From the NCBI GenBank assembly GCA_025667525.1, contig JANFOE010000191.1:248001-312000 (forward strand): 64,000 nucleotides of DNA, given 5' to 3'. The stretch comes from Glebionis coronaria. Its lineage: Eukaryota; Streptophyta; Magnoliopsida; Asterales; Asteraceae. Positions 29,254 to 39,743 of the stretch are shown here, one piece after another; positions within the stretch are counted from its first letter, which is position 1, and every line of letters starts with the position of its first letter. Under the pieces are notes generated by a model. It was not told where the DNA came from and ran no database searches. It worked only from the letters and a program-made list of their open reading frames with translations. The position numbers and the translations under genes were made by a program.

Positions 29254-31171
29254 CAAGCCCTAGCCGAAATCATCAAGGCCACGTCTTGGTTTGTTTTAGG
29301 GTTTTCTTCATCATCTTGAGTAGATCTCAAATCTCCTTGTTCATCTAGATCATTCTTGGTACTTTTAGGCAAGAGAGGTATACACATCATAATCTTTCAT
29401 TTCTTCATGCATGCATCATCATACATCTATAAACACAAGTAAATATCATGTTAAAAATAAAGATTTGATAAAGCTATGACCCTTATAGGTCATGACATAT
29501 TTATGTAAATCATGTTCATGATTTAAAAAACTTTTAATAAGAAACTTATGACTTTTATGTTATGTTTTAAACTTGATTTAAAAACCATATGAAACCTTTT
29601 ATAAATCTAAATATTGCATGAGTTACAAATCTTGTTTATGGGACTTTGGTTAACTAATAACCATAGATCTCATGAAATGAACTTGTGCAACTTAGAGATC
29701 ATGAAAACCATGACCTTAAAGGTCACAGCTAAATTAAGTGGTGATTATATGATTTGTTTCCTAAGTTTTGAATAATGGAATATGAAATGTAACATGTTAA
29801 ATGGAATGTTAAAAATCACAAATACAACTTATGTGTATAAATGTAGCCGTGGGTTATACAAGACCTAAAAATGGGTTAGATGTACATGCATGCTTATATA
29901 AACCTAGATCTAGTAATAAGTGTTAACTTAACATGATACACATGAAATAAGCCAGTAGATCTTATGGGAATATTGGGAGAAAACAATATAGCCATGGGCT
30001 ATACATTTTTTCTTGGAATAATAGTAACCTTGGGAACATGCATGTAACCTAGATAATCATGATGTGTTTTTGTAAATATTTACAAGACTTAAAGATTAGC
30101 TAAAGTGTTCATCTTTGAAATACCAAGATTTAAAAATATAGCCGTGGGCTATATATGTGTGTACATGGATCTATGTTTGATTTTTAGGTCTAGACATAGT
30201 TTAGATCTTATTTTGGACTTGTGACTCAATTTCTTGATGTGTACATAGATAGACCTTATTTGTAACACTTATAAATTCCATACAACCTTAAAATGAGACT
30301 TGACTTATCTTAATAAGCCATAACTAATTATAGCCGTGAGATATAAGCTCCTATTAGGGCTTATGACTTACTTGTAACCTTATAACACACCTAGATCTAA
30401 TTTGGTACAACACATAAAACAAATTATAGGTTTTATTCTTCTATTTAGACTTAAAACTAAATATTAATAAGCTCATAATAAGCTTATAAGAATATCCTAA
30501 GTTAAAACTTACATAAAATGTAAAGTAATGTTAATGGACTAATTAAGTCCATGAAATGATAATCTAGAACTTAATTGACCCCAATAAGCCCATTTGATAA
30601 ATTTTAGTAACTTAATGGACTTAAGATTTCACTTAGGCACATTTAACTAATTAAAGGACTTAAAAATGTATTTAAGCCCAATAAATTATTTAAAGGCCCA
30701 TTTAAATAAATTAGTGGACTTGAGATATATTTAAACCTACTAAAATAGCCCATTAGATGTTTAGCCCATTTAATGAGCCCATATACTATTTAGAATGTTA
30801 AATAAAAGTTTTTATAAAAAAAATATAACTTATAAAAACTTTTTGGATAAAAATGACAATTTATAAAACTTAAAGACTAAAACCGTAACTTATGAAACTT
30901 GTTTTGATAAACTAGTAAACACAAGGACTAAAAATGTAAATATCCAAAAGTTTAGCGTTTAATAAATAATATCCATGGCAAATTAAACCATAGGGACCAT
31001 TTTGGAAAGTTTCTAAAAGTTATTTTGTCATTTTATAACCCTAAGGACTATTCTTGTAGTTTGCGGAAATTTAAAGAACACCTAGGGGCTGTTTTTGTAA
31101 TTTTAGTAAAGTTACAAAACCTAGATATAACTAGGGGGACTAAATCTGCCATAAGCCGGAACTTTAACAAG

Positions 31172-31176
31172 CCCTA
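31172..31176. other. target-site duplication of Copia-B (left), CCCTA
   Basis: CCCTA directly before TGAAGGATC, repeated at 39739-39743 directly after TTCCAACA. Confidence 0.92.
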
Positions 31177-31465
31177 TGAAGGATCGTGTTTTTCTAAGGA
31201 TTAGGCATTGTATGGTTAATCTATTGAGATGGATGGAGAAATGGAAAACTTATAGAGAGAAAGAAGAGAGAGAAAGGAGAGAAGAAAGGAAATGGTTGAT
31301 TATGTGAAATGTAAGTGTTCGACCCCTCCTAACATGCTAGGAGGGGGTTTATATAGCCCACCCTACATGTGGGCTATATAGGCTATATGGGCTATATTGG
31401 ATCACGAGCCCAATATCATTGGAGTGACCGATCCTTTCTAAATACGTAAAAACGTATTTCCAACA
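31177..31465 (-). repeat. Copia-B 3' LTR
   Basis: 289 bp. TATA (TTTATATAG on plus, 31348-31356) lies next to the inverted repeat CCCCTCCTA/TAGGAGGGG (31323-31331 and 31338-31346). GGCTATAT repeats follow. Confidence 0.93.
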
Positions 31466-31480
31466 ATCTCCCCCAAAGGG
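31466..31480 (-). other. Copia-B polypurine tract
   Basis: Sense strand CCCTTTGGGGGAGAT immediately before TGTTGGAAA, the standard plant copia arrangement. Confidence 0.9.
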
Positions 31481-31565
31481 AGGTCACTCCAAGTTACAAT
31501 GTTCTAAATATTCTATAGCTCGTGATCTATGCTAATAATGATGTGACCGAGACTTTCCTTGGAAA

Positions 31566-31602
31566 AACGTATTTCCAACAATCTCCCCCAAAGGGAGGTC
31601 AC
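31566..31602 (-). repeat. second copy of the polypurine tract/LTR junction
   Basis: Thirty-seven bases are identical to 31451-31487, spanning the first 15 LTR bases (sense), the polypurine tract and the following AGGTCAC block, shifted by 115 bp into the internal region. Copia-A has only one such junction. Confidence 0.9.
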
Positions 31603-34035
31603 ACCATCTTACAAAATCTTAAACCTAGCATACTATGCTTGAGTCTTCGATCTTGTTCTTGTGAATATGCTGATGAGATCTTTGACTTTGGTCTTGAGCA
31701 TGTGTCCTTGCTTTGACCTTGTGCATTCGTCACTTGTGATATTTTCCTCCTCGTGACTTCATGTTCCACATACTTATACCTTTATAAATTCTTGAAAGAT
31801 TCAGAGTTTGATACAGCGGAAGACTTGACTTTCAGACTTTCTTGAATTTGTTGAAGTATTAAGTGTATGTAGTATAAACATGTGGTGACGACTTCTTTTG
31901 GATTGTACACCGCAATGCCACCTTCTTGTTACGCTGCATAAGACAGTTAGCAACAAAACATATACACGGATGAAATGGCCTTGAACATTTCATTCTAATT
32001 CGGTAGCATTTTACCTCCGGTCGGGAAGACCGTTGGACGATATAAAATATCGTACTTATGGCAGGTAGTTTCAATTAAGAACCTCCATGACAAGATTTCG
32101 CGGGTAAACCCGTTATCTTTATTCGACCGTCCAAAGCTGAATGCGAACATAAAGAGTGAATCATTTGGATAATAATATCCGCATGATTTGAAGCCGTCAA
32201 TTCATGTTCCTGGAACAAGTGAAATTCAATTAAGAACCGCACCATCGTTGCTTTCCAGTTGTCACGAGCTTGATTCGTATAGAATCTTGCAAGTTACCTA
32301 CCAAGTGCTGTTTGAGGTTAACACTAGAAGGATTTCTACTCATCACTGTGAACACTAAGGTATCACTTTGAGTGTTCTGGCAATATCACTAAGTTATTGC
32401 GTAGAGGCCTGGAACGTGTTTAAATTCATTTAAGAATTAAACCACTGTTGCTTTCCAGTTATCACAAGTTTGATTCATAAAGAATCACACAAGTCACCTA
32501 CCATGAGCTTTTTGATGTTCGCTCAAGAAGGATTTCCATCTTCATTGTAAATACTTTCGTATTACTCGTATGTCCAGGTAAGATCATGAAGATTTTGCGT
32601 ATGACTCTTAAGATCTTTCTTACTTTTCACATTGTGTGAAGACGCAAGGAAATATGAAAGTGTGTCCTAATGAGATGTTTGATGATCTCAAATGGCTCTA
32701 GACTCGATCGTGCATTTTGTATTTTTTAGTGATCGCAGGCTGGAGAGGAGTGCCACCATTTCAATACCAATTTATTCGGAGTGAATAAATCAATAGATAA
32801 TGTGTTGTCTCCGTGTGATTAAAACAAATATCTTTTAAGAGATATCTGAGTTAGCTGGGATGGGTTGTGCCTTGCATCACTGGGTCCATGATGTCTGTCT
32901 TCAATATCAAGAATCATTAAACAATGATCTTAATAGCATATGTATTGACCCGGTTTCTGCCTAAGTTGTAAGGAGGGCTTCTTTCTTTACACCCTTTACC
33001 TTTTCAATTCTTTTTCATTCTTCAACCCCTTCAATGCTTACCAATACGTCATCACTAGCACCTTGTTGTGATTGTTCCAATGCTAACTTAAGTACTTAGT
33101 CGACATTCAGCTACGTTCACAATCTTTCTCCATCTTTCCTAAGGACTACTATTTCTAGCTATGGAATGTCCTTGGGAAGATTCCTCCGGTTCTAGAGGAA
33201 TCATTGGACTTTAACCTATCCTACCATCCTTATGTCACCACAATCTTTACGGTCGTGAATAGAGATGTTTTGGGTAAGTGTATGTCACCATGAAATCCAT
33301 TTTGAATTGCAAATCCATTTTGCTCCCCCTTAACATATGCCACGATATCCAAAAACATTTCGCACATGTCGGGATGAGCTAGCACGTTAAGTCAATCCAT
33401 TTGTGATTAATCATTTCCCATATTAAATCACATTTTCTCCCCTATATTAAAAATATTAACCCAATCGATGTTTTTAATATCAATTGATTTAATAGTATTT
33501 TAAGAAAATTTGGGAAGAAAAATGCAAAGCCAATTATCTTCATGAATTACACAAGCTCCCCCTCAATGTAATGAGGGTGTACTTGAAACGTAAATTAAAT
33601 ACCTTTTAAACACAAGTGTAAGGTATTTATCACGTGCAAAGATCATATATGATAATGTAATCACAAGATTAGCGATTTATGAGGTTGGACCTGAATGATG
33701 GAGAACATCATATGAAAGAAACACATGGTTCTTGTTCACGAATGTTGGTCGCCTCATCACGTCTGAAGTTATCTCTTGACTCCATTTGATTGATATTGTT
33801 GTCTTGACACCAACATGTGAACTTGGCACTTCTGTTGTCAAAGATTCTTAATGCTGGACAATTGCTCCCCCTCAATTGTTGACCCGTGTTCTATTGAAAG
33901 AGTTGTAGTCGCTGTTTGAGTAGTCGCATCGACGAGTATGTAGATATCAATTGTAAATTGCTATGGTTAGTGGAGATGATAACTTCATAAAAAACAAGAC
34001 TTCTCTTGTTTTAACAACTAAATGCACTGAATCGT
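31603..34035 (-). other. Copia-B 3' untranslated region
   Basis: No ORF of note. It is homologous in opposite orientation to 43785-46290 of Copia-A, for example the blocks around 31980-32060 and 45790-45860, and 33850-33880 and 44045-44080. It contains several GGGGGAG-type runs such as near 33860. Confidence 0.7.
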
Positions 34036-35741
34036 ACATATATTTGTGTTAGATTGTGTTATAACGTAAACACAATCCCATACATGGTTATAAAGTAAAC
34101 CATGCCCGAGAAAATTAATTCCCGTTGTTGAGTCAAAGCTTTCCGTTGAAATGCTTGACTTGAGTATGAAAAGCGGGTTACTATCTGAAATAATAGCAAA
34201 CCATTTTGAGCATGTGTTAAAACATTTGAACTTCTGCTCGAAATTTATTTACAACCCCGTGTCATTATTGAATGACATTTCTAGTATTGTAAATATTATC
34301 GATTCCAGAGGACATGCTTTGTTTATCAAAACATTTTTTGAACACAATTTTGAAAGATTTAGAAAAACTTTTTGAGAAATTCTCAAAAAATTGTGTTCAA
34401 CGTTTTGAAAACCAATTACTTGAGCTTAAGATGTTGAATATCTTGCAAAACGAGCTCAAGTCCGAGAGGTTGTATGCTTCCCGTTTTGAGGATAAGTTTA
34501 TCATCGACGATAAACTTTCCTATTAACTGAAGAGCGAGTCCTAAGTTGACATTTACTTAGAAGTCGTTTTCATGAGCTTGAAAACTTTTGAATGTTTTAA
34601 CGTAAAGCTCATGACCGAGAAAGGTGAATTTCTCGTTAGGAGGAAAAGTTCTCTTATTTAAAAGATACACTTTTCTTGATGAGCTTAAAACCTGGAATGT
34701 TTTACTACAAGCTCATGACCGAGAAAAATTAATTTCTCGTTACGAGGATAAGTTATCATTAAAGATAAACTTTCCTAAAAATTGAAGTCCGAGGTACAGT
34801 CTGATATTTTAACTGTAAGTCATTGTGCATGAGCTTAAAAACTTCAAATGTTTTTAATATTAGCTCATGCCCGAGAAAATTAATTTCTCGTTGTAAGGAT
34901 AAGTTTATCATCCGCGATAAACTTTCCTTTATTTGAAGAACTGGTCATTGTCTGACATTTAACAATGAACCATTTTTACACGAGCTTAAAACCATTGAAT
35001 AGTTTTAAAGTAAGCTCGTGTCCGAGAAAATTTAATTTCTCGTTTTTGAGGATAAGTTTATCATCGGCGATAAACTTTCCTTTATTTGAAAATCGGGTCA
35101 TCGTCTGATATTTAATGATGAACCATAGTGCATGAGCTTAAAAAACTTCGAATGTTTTTATATTTAGCTCATGCCCGAAAAAACTTAATTTCTCGTTAAG
35201 AGGGTAAGTTATCGTTGCTTAGATAAACTTCCCTGTTTCTGAAGTCCGGGTCATCGTCTGTCATTTAACGAGGAGCCATAGTGCATGAGCTTAAAAACTT
35301 CGAATGTTTTTAATATAAGCTCATGCCCGAGAAAATTTAATTTCTCGTTGTTAGGATAAGTTTATCATCGGCGATAAACTTTCCTTTCTTTGAAGATCGA
35401 GTTATAGTCTGTGATGTGACTATAAGTCCTCTGTGCATGAGCTTAAAAACTTGGAATGTTTTTGATATAAGCTCATGCCCGAGAAAAATGAATTTCTCAT
35501 TGTTACGATAAGTTTATCATCGGAGATAAACTTTCCTTTCTTGTGAGAGCGAGTTACAGTCTGTTATGTGACTGTAAGTCCTATACACGAGCTTAAAACC
35601 TTTGAATAGTTTTAACGGAAACTCGTGTACGAGAAACTTTAATTTCTTGTTTTAAGGGTAAGTTATCATTGCGAGATAAACTTCCCTTTCTTTGAAGAAC
35701 GGGTTACAGACTGTGATTTATCTATAAGCCTTGACACGAGC
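34036..35741 (-). repeat. tandem hairpin array (about 151-bp units)
   Basis: The phrase GAGCTTAAAA or a variant starts at 34574, 34681, 34831, 34982, 35134, 35287, 35439, 35589 and 35738, so most units are 149-153 bp. Each unit holds up to four inverted repeats in fixed order. In the unit at 35285 these are GCATGAGCTT/AAGCTCATGC; CGAGAAA/TTTCTCG; AAGTTTATC/GATAAACTT with flanking AGGA/TCCT; and TTATAGTC/GACTATAA. The left part (34036-34540) has divergent hairpins, including GATTGTGTT/AACACAATC and TTTTTGAGAA/TTCTCAAAAA. Paired bases change together between units. The array lies between the ORF stop and the 3' region, so it would be in the element RNA. Confidence 0.9.
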
Positions 35742-37310
35742 TTAACTGCAAATCCCCTGAGACACGTGTTTCCTAGATATCAGCTTCTTCAGCAACCAAA
35801 CTCTGAGACTGTCCTTAATTGAATGGTATATAATGATTGGACCACTTCGTTCTTTTGGAACATCCTCTTTGGTACCTGCATTATCATTTGGAGTTTGCAT
35901 GCTTTGATATGGGTTAGCGATATCTATCTTAGAAGCAAGTGGGGGTTCACGGTTTTCTTTTCTTGTGCTAGAGGTGACCTGAGGAGATGATTCACTTGGC
36001 TTAGCTGGTAAACGTTTCCTTTTATAGAAAACCTTAAGTTCATGCTTAAGTGATGTATCCTCCTTTTCAATTTCCTCCCTAGTAGTCTTAGTAGAATCAG
36101 AGACTATCCTAGTTAAAGGGCACTCCTTTCCTACAATAGCAAAAGTTCTACCAGTGGGGCGCCACATTTTACCAATGGGGTTGATTTTAGCAACCCACTG
36201 GGATTTAAGTCTAGCACGAGAGTTCACCTCATTAAGTAATTTTTTGATACAAGAATCATGATTTGCCGTAAAGACACATTTTCTACATGTTTTACAAGTA
36301 GCATATTTAATGTCCGAGTAAGATCTATAATTCCTTGATGATTGATTGATGCTCCTAGGATTAGACATGCTACGGTTAGCAGTGTTGGGTAATCTAGAAG
36401 GCATCTGTCTAGGTTTGAAATTCCTTTCCCTTACTTGTGTCTTTTGCTTAACTTCCCTCAGACCAGATTTATGGTGAACGTCATTTGAACTAGTTCTAGA
36501 CGTGGTCTTTGGACTATGTCTAGGAAGACTAGAGGCAATCATGTGATTAGGTCTTGCAAAAGCTGTTTTAGTCACATTGGGCCTAGATAGTGGAGTGACT
36601 GTTCTAGAAAGATGAACCATATCAACTTGGGAGGCAAACCGCGGTCTCGAGGATTGTGATCGCTCGGATCTAAATGCAGTCGGTTGTCGAATGAACTGAT
36701 TTGTAGGCGGTTTCCCCAAGATTGATGGTTTTTCAAGCGTAGTGTCCACACTAGTTCCTTTGGTTTTCCTCAACTCGTTTTTCAGAGCCGCTATTGCAAA
36801 AACCTTTTCTTGAACTTGAGCCTTTAAAGTCTCATTCTCTTTGAGCAATTCATCTTGGGATGCCAACTTAGATTCAAGCAAATTAATTTGTTTCAAAAGA
36901 TTATCCTTTTCAGCTTTAGAATCTAAAACTGTTTGATCTAATTTTCGTTCAAGAACAACATTTGACTTTTCAAGTTTTTCAAAATATGTTTCAAATTTCT
37001 CCGTTTTCTTTGAAAATTCAATTTTGGCATCCTCAAGATCTTTTGATTGCTGAGCTATGATCGTTTCGAGCTCTTTAATCCTAGAAGCAGAATTGGGTAA
37101 AGAAGCAGGCATAGGGCACTTATCAGGATTATTAATTATCTCATACAATGTAGATTGAAGTAGACGAAGATTTGTGACACATGACTGCTCTGCATAATTT
37201 CCTGATTGGCTGCTTGCTTCCTGCTTTCTTCCTGAATCCATTCTTTTGTGACTGCTTCTAGTATCGTTTTGCAATTCTCCCTCTTGAAAAGTCGAATTCA
37301 ATAATTCCAT
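35742..37310 (-). CDS. copia coiled-coil / Cys-His protein, 522 aa, intact
   Basis: This is the only long ORF in the window. Residues about 70-190 are a heptad-rich coiled coil (Leu/Lys/Glu; ends ALKNELRKTKG). Residues about 195-335 are Ser/Arg-rich and basic. Near 340-355 is CKTCRKCVFTANHDSC, a C-x2-C-x8-H-x2-C pattern. Near 375-400 is MWRPTGRTFAIVGKECPLTR, and the tail is charged. I recall this series (coiled coil, Cys/His motif, WRPTGR...CPLTRI) as the segment between gag and protease in long Asteraceae copia polyproteins. Here it stands alone, with its own ATG and stop. It may form or decorate particles or bind RNA; that role is inferred. The stop abuts the hairpin array. LTR near-identity suggests the ORF is recent rather than long selected. 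Confidence 0.85.
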   Translation of the reverse strand: MELLNSTFQEGELQNDTRSSHKRMDSGRKQEASSQSGNYAEQSCVTNLRLLQSTLYEIINNPDKCPMPASLPNSASRIKELETIIAQQSKDLEDAKIEFSKKTEKFETYFEKLEKSNVVLERKLDQTVLDSKAEKDNLLKQINLLESKLASQDELLKENETLKAQVQEKVFAIAALKNELRKTKGTSVDTTLEKPSILGKPPTNQFIRQPTAFRSERSQSSRPRFASQVDMVHLSRTVTPLSRPNVTKTAFARPNHMIASSLPRHSPKTTSRTSSNDVHHKSGLREVKQKTQVRERNFKPRQMPSRLPNTANRSMSNPRSINQSSRNYRSYSDIKYATCKTCRKCVFTANHDSCIKKLLNEVNSRARLKSQWVAKINPIGKMWRPTGRTFAIVGKECPLTRIVSDSTKTTREEIEKEDTSLKHELKVFYKRKRLPAKPSESSPQVTSSTRKENREPPLASKIDIANPYQSMQTPNDNAGTKEDVPKERSGPIIIYHSIKDSLRVWLLKKLISRKHVSQGICS

Positions 37311-38310
37311 TGAATGTCGATGAAGGAAAAAATAATTGTGGTCGTGGTTGATTTCGGGATATTACAGTTCGCGAAGAAACTTCGAAAGATCCGTAAAAAA
37401 CTTGTAAAAATCCACGATTGATGAGATCACACTTTTCTCAGCGATGAAATATCTCGTTTGGGATGATATTGCTCGGCTCAATAAATTGTTGCTGGCTCAA
37501 ACGATTATAAATTAAACCGGAGTCTAATACAACCTCGGCTCACTCATAAAGCTCGACCCCTTTAAAATTTAGTCTATCTGAACCCAATAAATTTGCCAAA
37601 GCACGTTAATTAACTTTGTCCAAACCGTGTATAATAAAACGTTGATAGCATATTTGAACAAGACACATACAACATTTTATTTAAAAAATCTATACACGTT
37701 TATTTAAACGGTTAACTTTAAGTAAAAAACGTGTAGCATCCAATACCACACCTTTTTCTTTAACGTGTATAATAAAACATGTAGTTATAACGTGTGTAAA
37801 TTTAAGTCAATACGTGTATAACTTTTGTCAAAACGTGTAGTATAGTTGAACAATATGTGGCCAAACACGGGTTATAAATAATATATTATCCTACTTTCTT
37901 GTGAAATCCGCCCCAAATTTGTCTCCTATATCTCTCTCTCTCCGCAATAACAAATCTCGTCCCCCATCAAATTACTTCTCTCAAACCTGTCAGCTATTTT
38001 CTCTCAATCAAACAAAAAACAGTCCAGCCCCCATTAATCCGTATCTTATATAAACCCAATACCAATCTTTGTTTGATTAAAAATCACACAAACCCTTTGA
38101 AGAAACCCAGAAAGAAACGAATTCTAGATCAATCAAGTGATCTCGGGTAGGTATTTTGTTTGTTTTATTTTTGGTTTTCTGTTTGAGTCTTAGATCAATG
38201 AATATTTTGAATAAAAGTGAGATCGTGAGTTCTTGTGGCTTATTGTTTTTTTTTGTAAAAAAAATCAGTCTTTTTGTTTAAAAACAATCTTTTTCTGATA
38301 AGATTATGTG
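37311..38310 (-). other. Copia-B leader, ORF-proximal part
   Basis: No ORF. It includes a cluster of about seven ACGTGTA-type motifs (37622-37850). On the plus strand a TATATAAA (38047-38054) is followed at 38141-38154 by TCTCGGGTAGGTAT, which resembles a splice donor. The same 14 bases, reverse complemented, occur in the Copia-C leader at 63934-63947. Confidence 0.55.
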
Positions 38311-38830
38311 TTTTGAGGGTGTGTTTGTGACGAGAGTGAGTGGGAGTCGAGGTTGGGTGGGTGATACGAGAGGTTGAGGGTCGAGAGTGGGTTTGGTGTG
38401 TTCGAGTCCAGGTAGGTTGGGTGAGGTCTAGGGTGTGTTGTCTTGGAGTGAGTCTTTTTGAGTATTGGTTAAGTGTGAGTATATTCGAGAGTGTGATTGG
38501 AGGGTCTGTGGGTTTGTTCGAAGGTGTGGGTTTGTGGAGACAGAAGAGTGAGTTTTGGTGTGTCGTTGAACGTCAGTCGAGAGATGGAGAGTGTGATCGA
38601 GGGTGTGTTGGAGTCAAGGGTGTGGGTATGTTGTTGTAACAGTTGAGGTGGGGGTTTGAGAGGTGAGGGTGTATCTACAGTCTAGGAGTTAAAGAGTGAG
38701 AGGTTGAGTGTTTTTGGTATAGTCGTTGTGTGATTCGAGTCGTATAATATGTTGGTTTATCTGTTGGTTGAGTCGAGTCAAACCGAGAGAGTGATTTGAG
38801 GTCGAGTCTTTTATGAAGTTTGATAAAAAA
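38311..38830 (-). other. C/A-rich leader segment of Copia-B
   Basis: Strongly strand-asymmetric: G/T-rich on plus, C/A-rich on the element sense strand. The 99-codon plus-strand ORF (38340-38639) is low-complexity and antisense, so it is not called. Confidence 0.6.
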
Positions 38831-38868
38831 ATGATCTGAGTCTTTTGTTTTGTGTCAATATTCAAACC

Positions 38869-39064
38869 ATCGGAATGTCAAATCAAAAACACCATCGGAA
38901 TACTTATCGGAATCAACCATCGGAATATCTATCCGAAAAAGTATCGGAATGTGTAAGAAAGAGATCTGTCGGAAAGTGCTAACTTCAAAGCTGTCGGAAT
39001 GACATCAATCGGAATACCATCGGAAAGCCTTGTTGGAATGATGTCGGAATTACTTATCGGAAAA
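38869..39064 (-). repeat. ATTCCGATG motif cluster in Copia-B leader
   Basis: About 13 copies of TCGGAAT/TCGGAAA on plus (sense ATTCCGATGGT, ATTCCGATAAG and variants) at spacings of 10-25 bases. It begins about 370 bases downstream of the primer-binding site. Confidence 0.85.
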
Positions 39065-39433
39065 GTTAAAACCCTTTTCCGACGGGTAAATTTTCAAAAC
39101 AGTGATACAGATGGATACAAAAAATTGATAAAAAACTATAAAAAAAAGACTCGTGACTTTTTAGACAAAAAACACATAAAAAAAACTTGTGACAGTTTTT
39201 TTAAAAAATAAAAATAAAAACTTGTGACTTGAAAATTTCATGTATTGTGACTGTTGTGACAGATATAAACAACTTGTGTTTATAAAAAACAATAAAAATG
39301 AGATTTTTTGGGATAAGAAAGATTTATATAAAAAAGATAGAGTATCGGAAAAAGAAAAAACAAAAAGATAGAAAATAAAATAAAATTTACCAAATCAATA
39401 GATGAAAACACGCTAATCTGATGAATCAACCAA

Positions 39434-39446
39434 GCTCTTGATACCA
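39434..39446 (-). other. Copia-B primer-binding site
   Basis: Sense strand TGGTATCAAGAGC: the initiator tRNA-Met complement with one extra A. It lies two bases inside the 5' LTR. Confidence 0.8.
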
Positions 39447-39448
39447 AT

Positions 39449-39738
39449 TGAAGGATCGTGTTTTTCTAAGGATTAGGCATTGTATGGTTAATCTATTGAG
39501 ATGGATGGAGAAATGGAAAACTTAGAGAGAGAAAGAAGAAAGAGAAAGGAGAGAAGAAAGGAAATGGTTGATTATGTGAAATGTAAGTGTTCGACCCCTC
39601 CTAACATGCTAGGAGGGGGGTTTATATAGCCCACCCTACATGTGGGCTATATGGGCTATATGGGCTATATTGGATCACGAGCCCAATATCATTGGAGTGA
39701 CCGATCCTTTCTAAATACGTAAAAACGTATTTCCAACA
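39449..39738 (-). repeat. Copia-B 5' LTR
   Basis: 290 bp. On the sense strand the order is: inverted repeat TATAGCCCA/TGGGCTATA (39643-39651 with 39625-39633), a TATATAAA box overlapping its end, then CCCCTCCTA/TAGGAGGGG (39618-39595). Confidence 0.93.
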
Positions 39739-39743
39739 CCCTA
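39739..39743. other. target-site duplication of Copia-B (right), CCCTA
   Basis: Copy of 31172-31176, after which the G3 LTR resumes. Confidence 0.92.

Larger units (their letters stand above)
28546..31176 (+). repeat. G3 3' LTR, first part (split by Copia-B)
   Basis: It begins TGTGCAG, and the other half ends GTGTCACA at 41364, giving TGTG/CACA termini and a total of about 4.26 kb. No gene is present; the 74-codon ORF at 28957-29181 has no support. Four copies of a TATAGCC-GTG-GGCTATA palindrome (perfect at 29987 and 30137; degenerate near 29843 and 30329) and many AAGCCCA/GGCCCA boxes occur. The sequence resumes at 39744 after Copia-B. Confidence 0.65.
31177..39738 (-). mobile_element. Copia-B: young non-autonomous copia element with one intact ORF
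   Basis: 8.56 kb, minus strand, TGTTGG...CCTTCA termini on the sense strand, CCCTA duplication. The 289- and 290-bp LTRs differ by three substitutions and one indel by my reading, so the insertion is recent. Sense order: LTR, primer site, leader of about 2.1 kb, 522-codon ORF, tandem hairpin array, 3' region of about 2.6 kb, polypurine tract, LTR. Gag capsid, protease, integrase and RT are absent. It must be mobilised by a relative such as an intact form of Copia-A, whose 3' region is homologous. Confidence 0.93.

Noticed and set aside
38340..38639. 99-codon plus-strand ORF rich in Val, Gly, Trp
   Set aside because: Low-complexity G/T-rich antisense of the Copia-B leader with no motif.
37600..39090. 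CACTA-type transposon suggested by subterminal-like motif clusters
   Set aside because: No CACTA termini or 3-bp duplication could be found, and the right cluster has a counterpart in the Copia-C leader.
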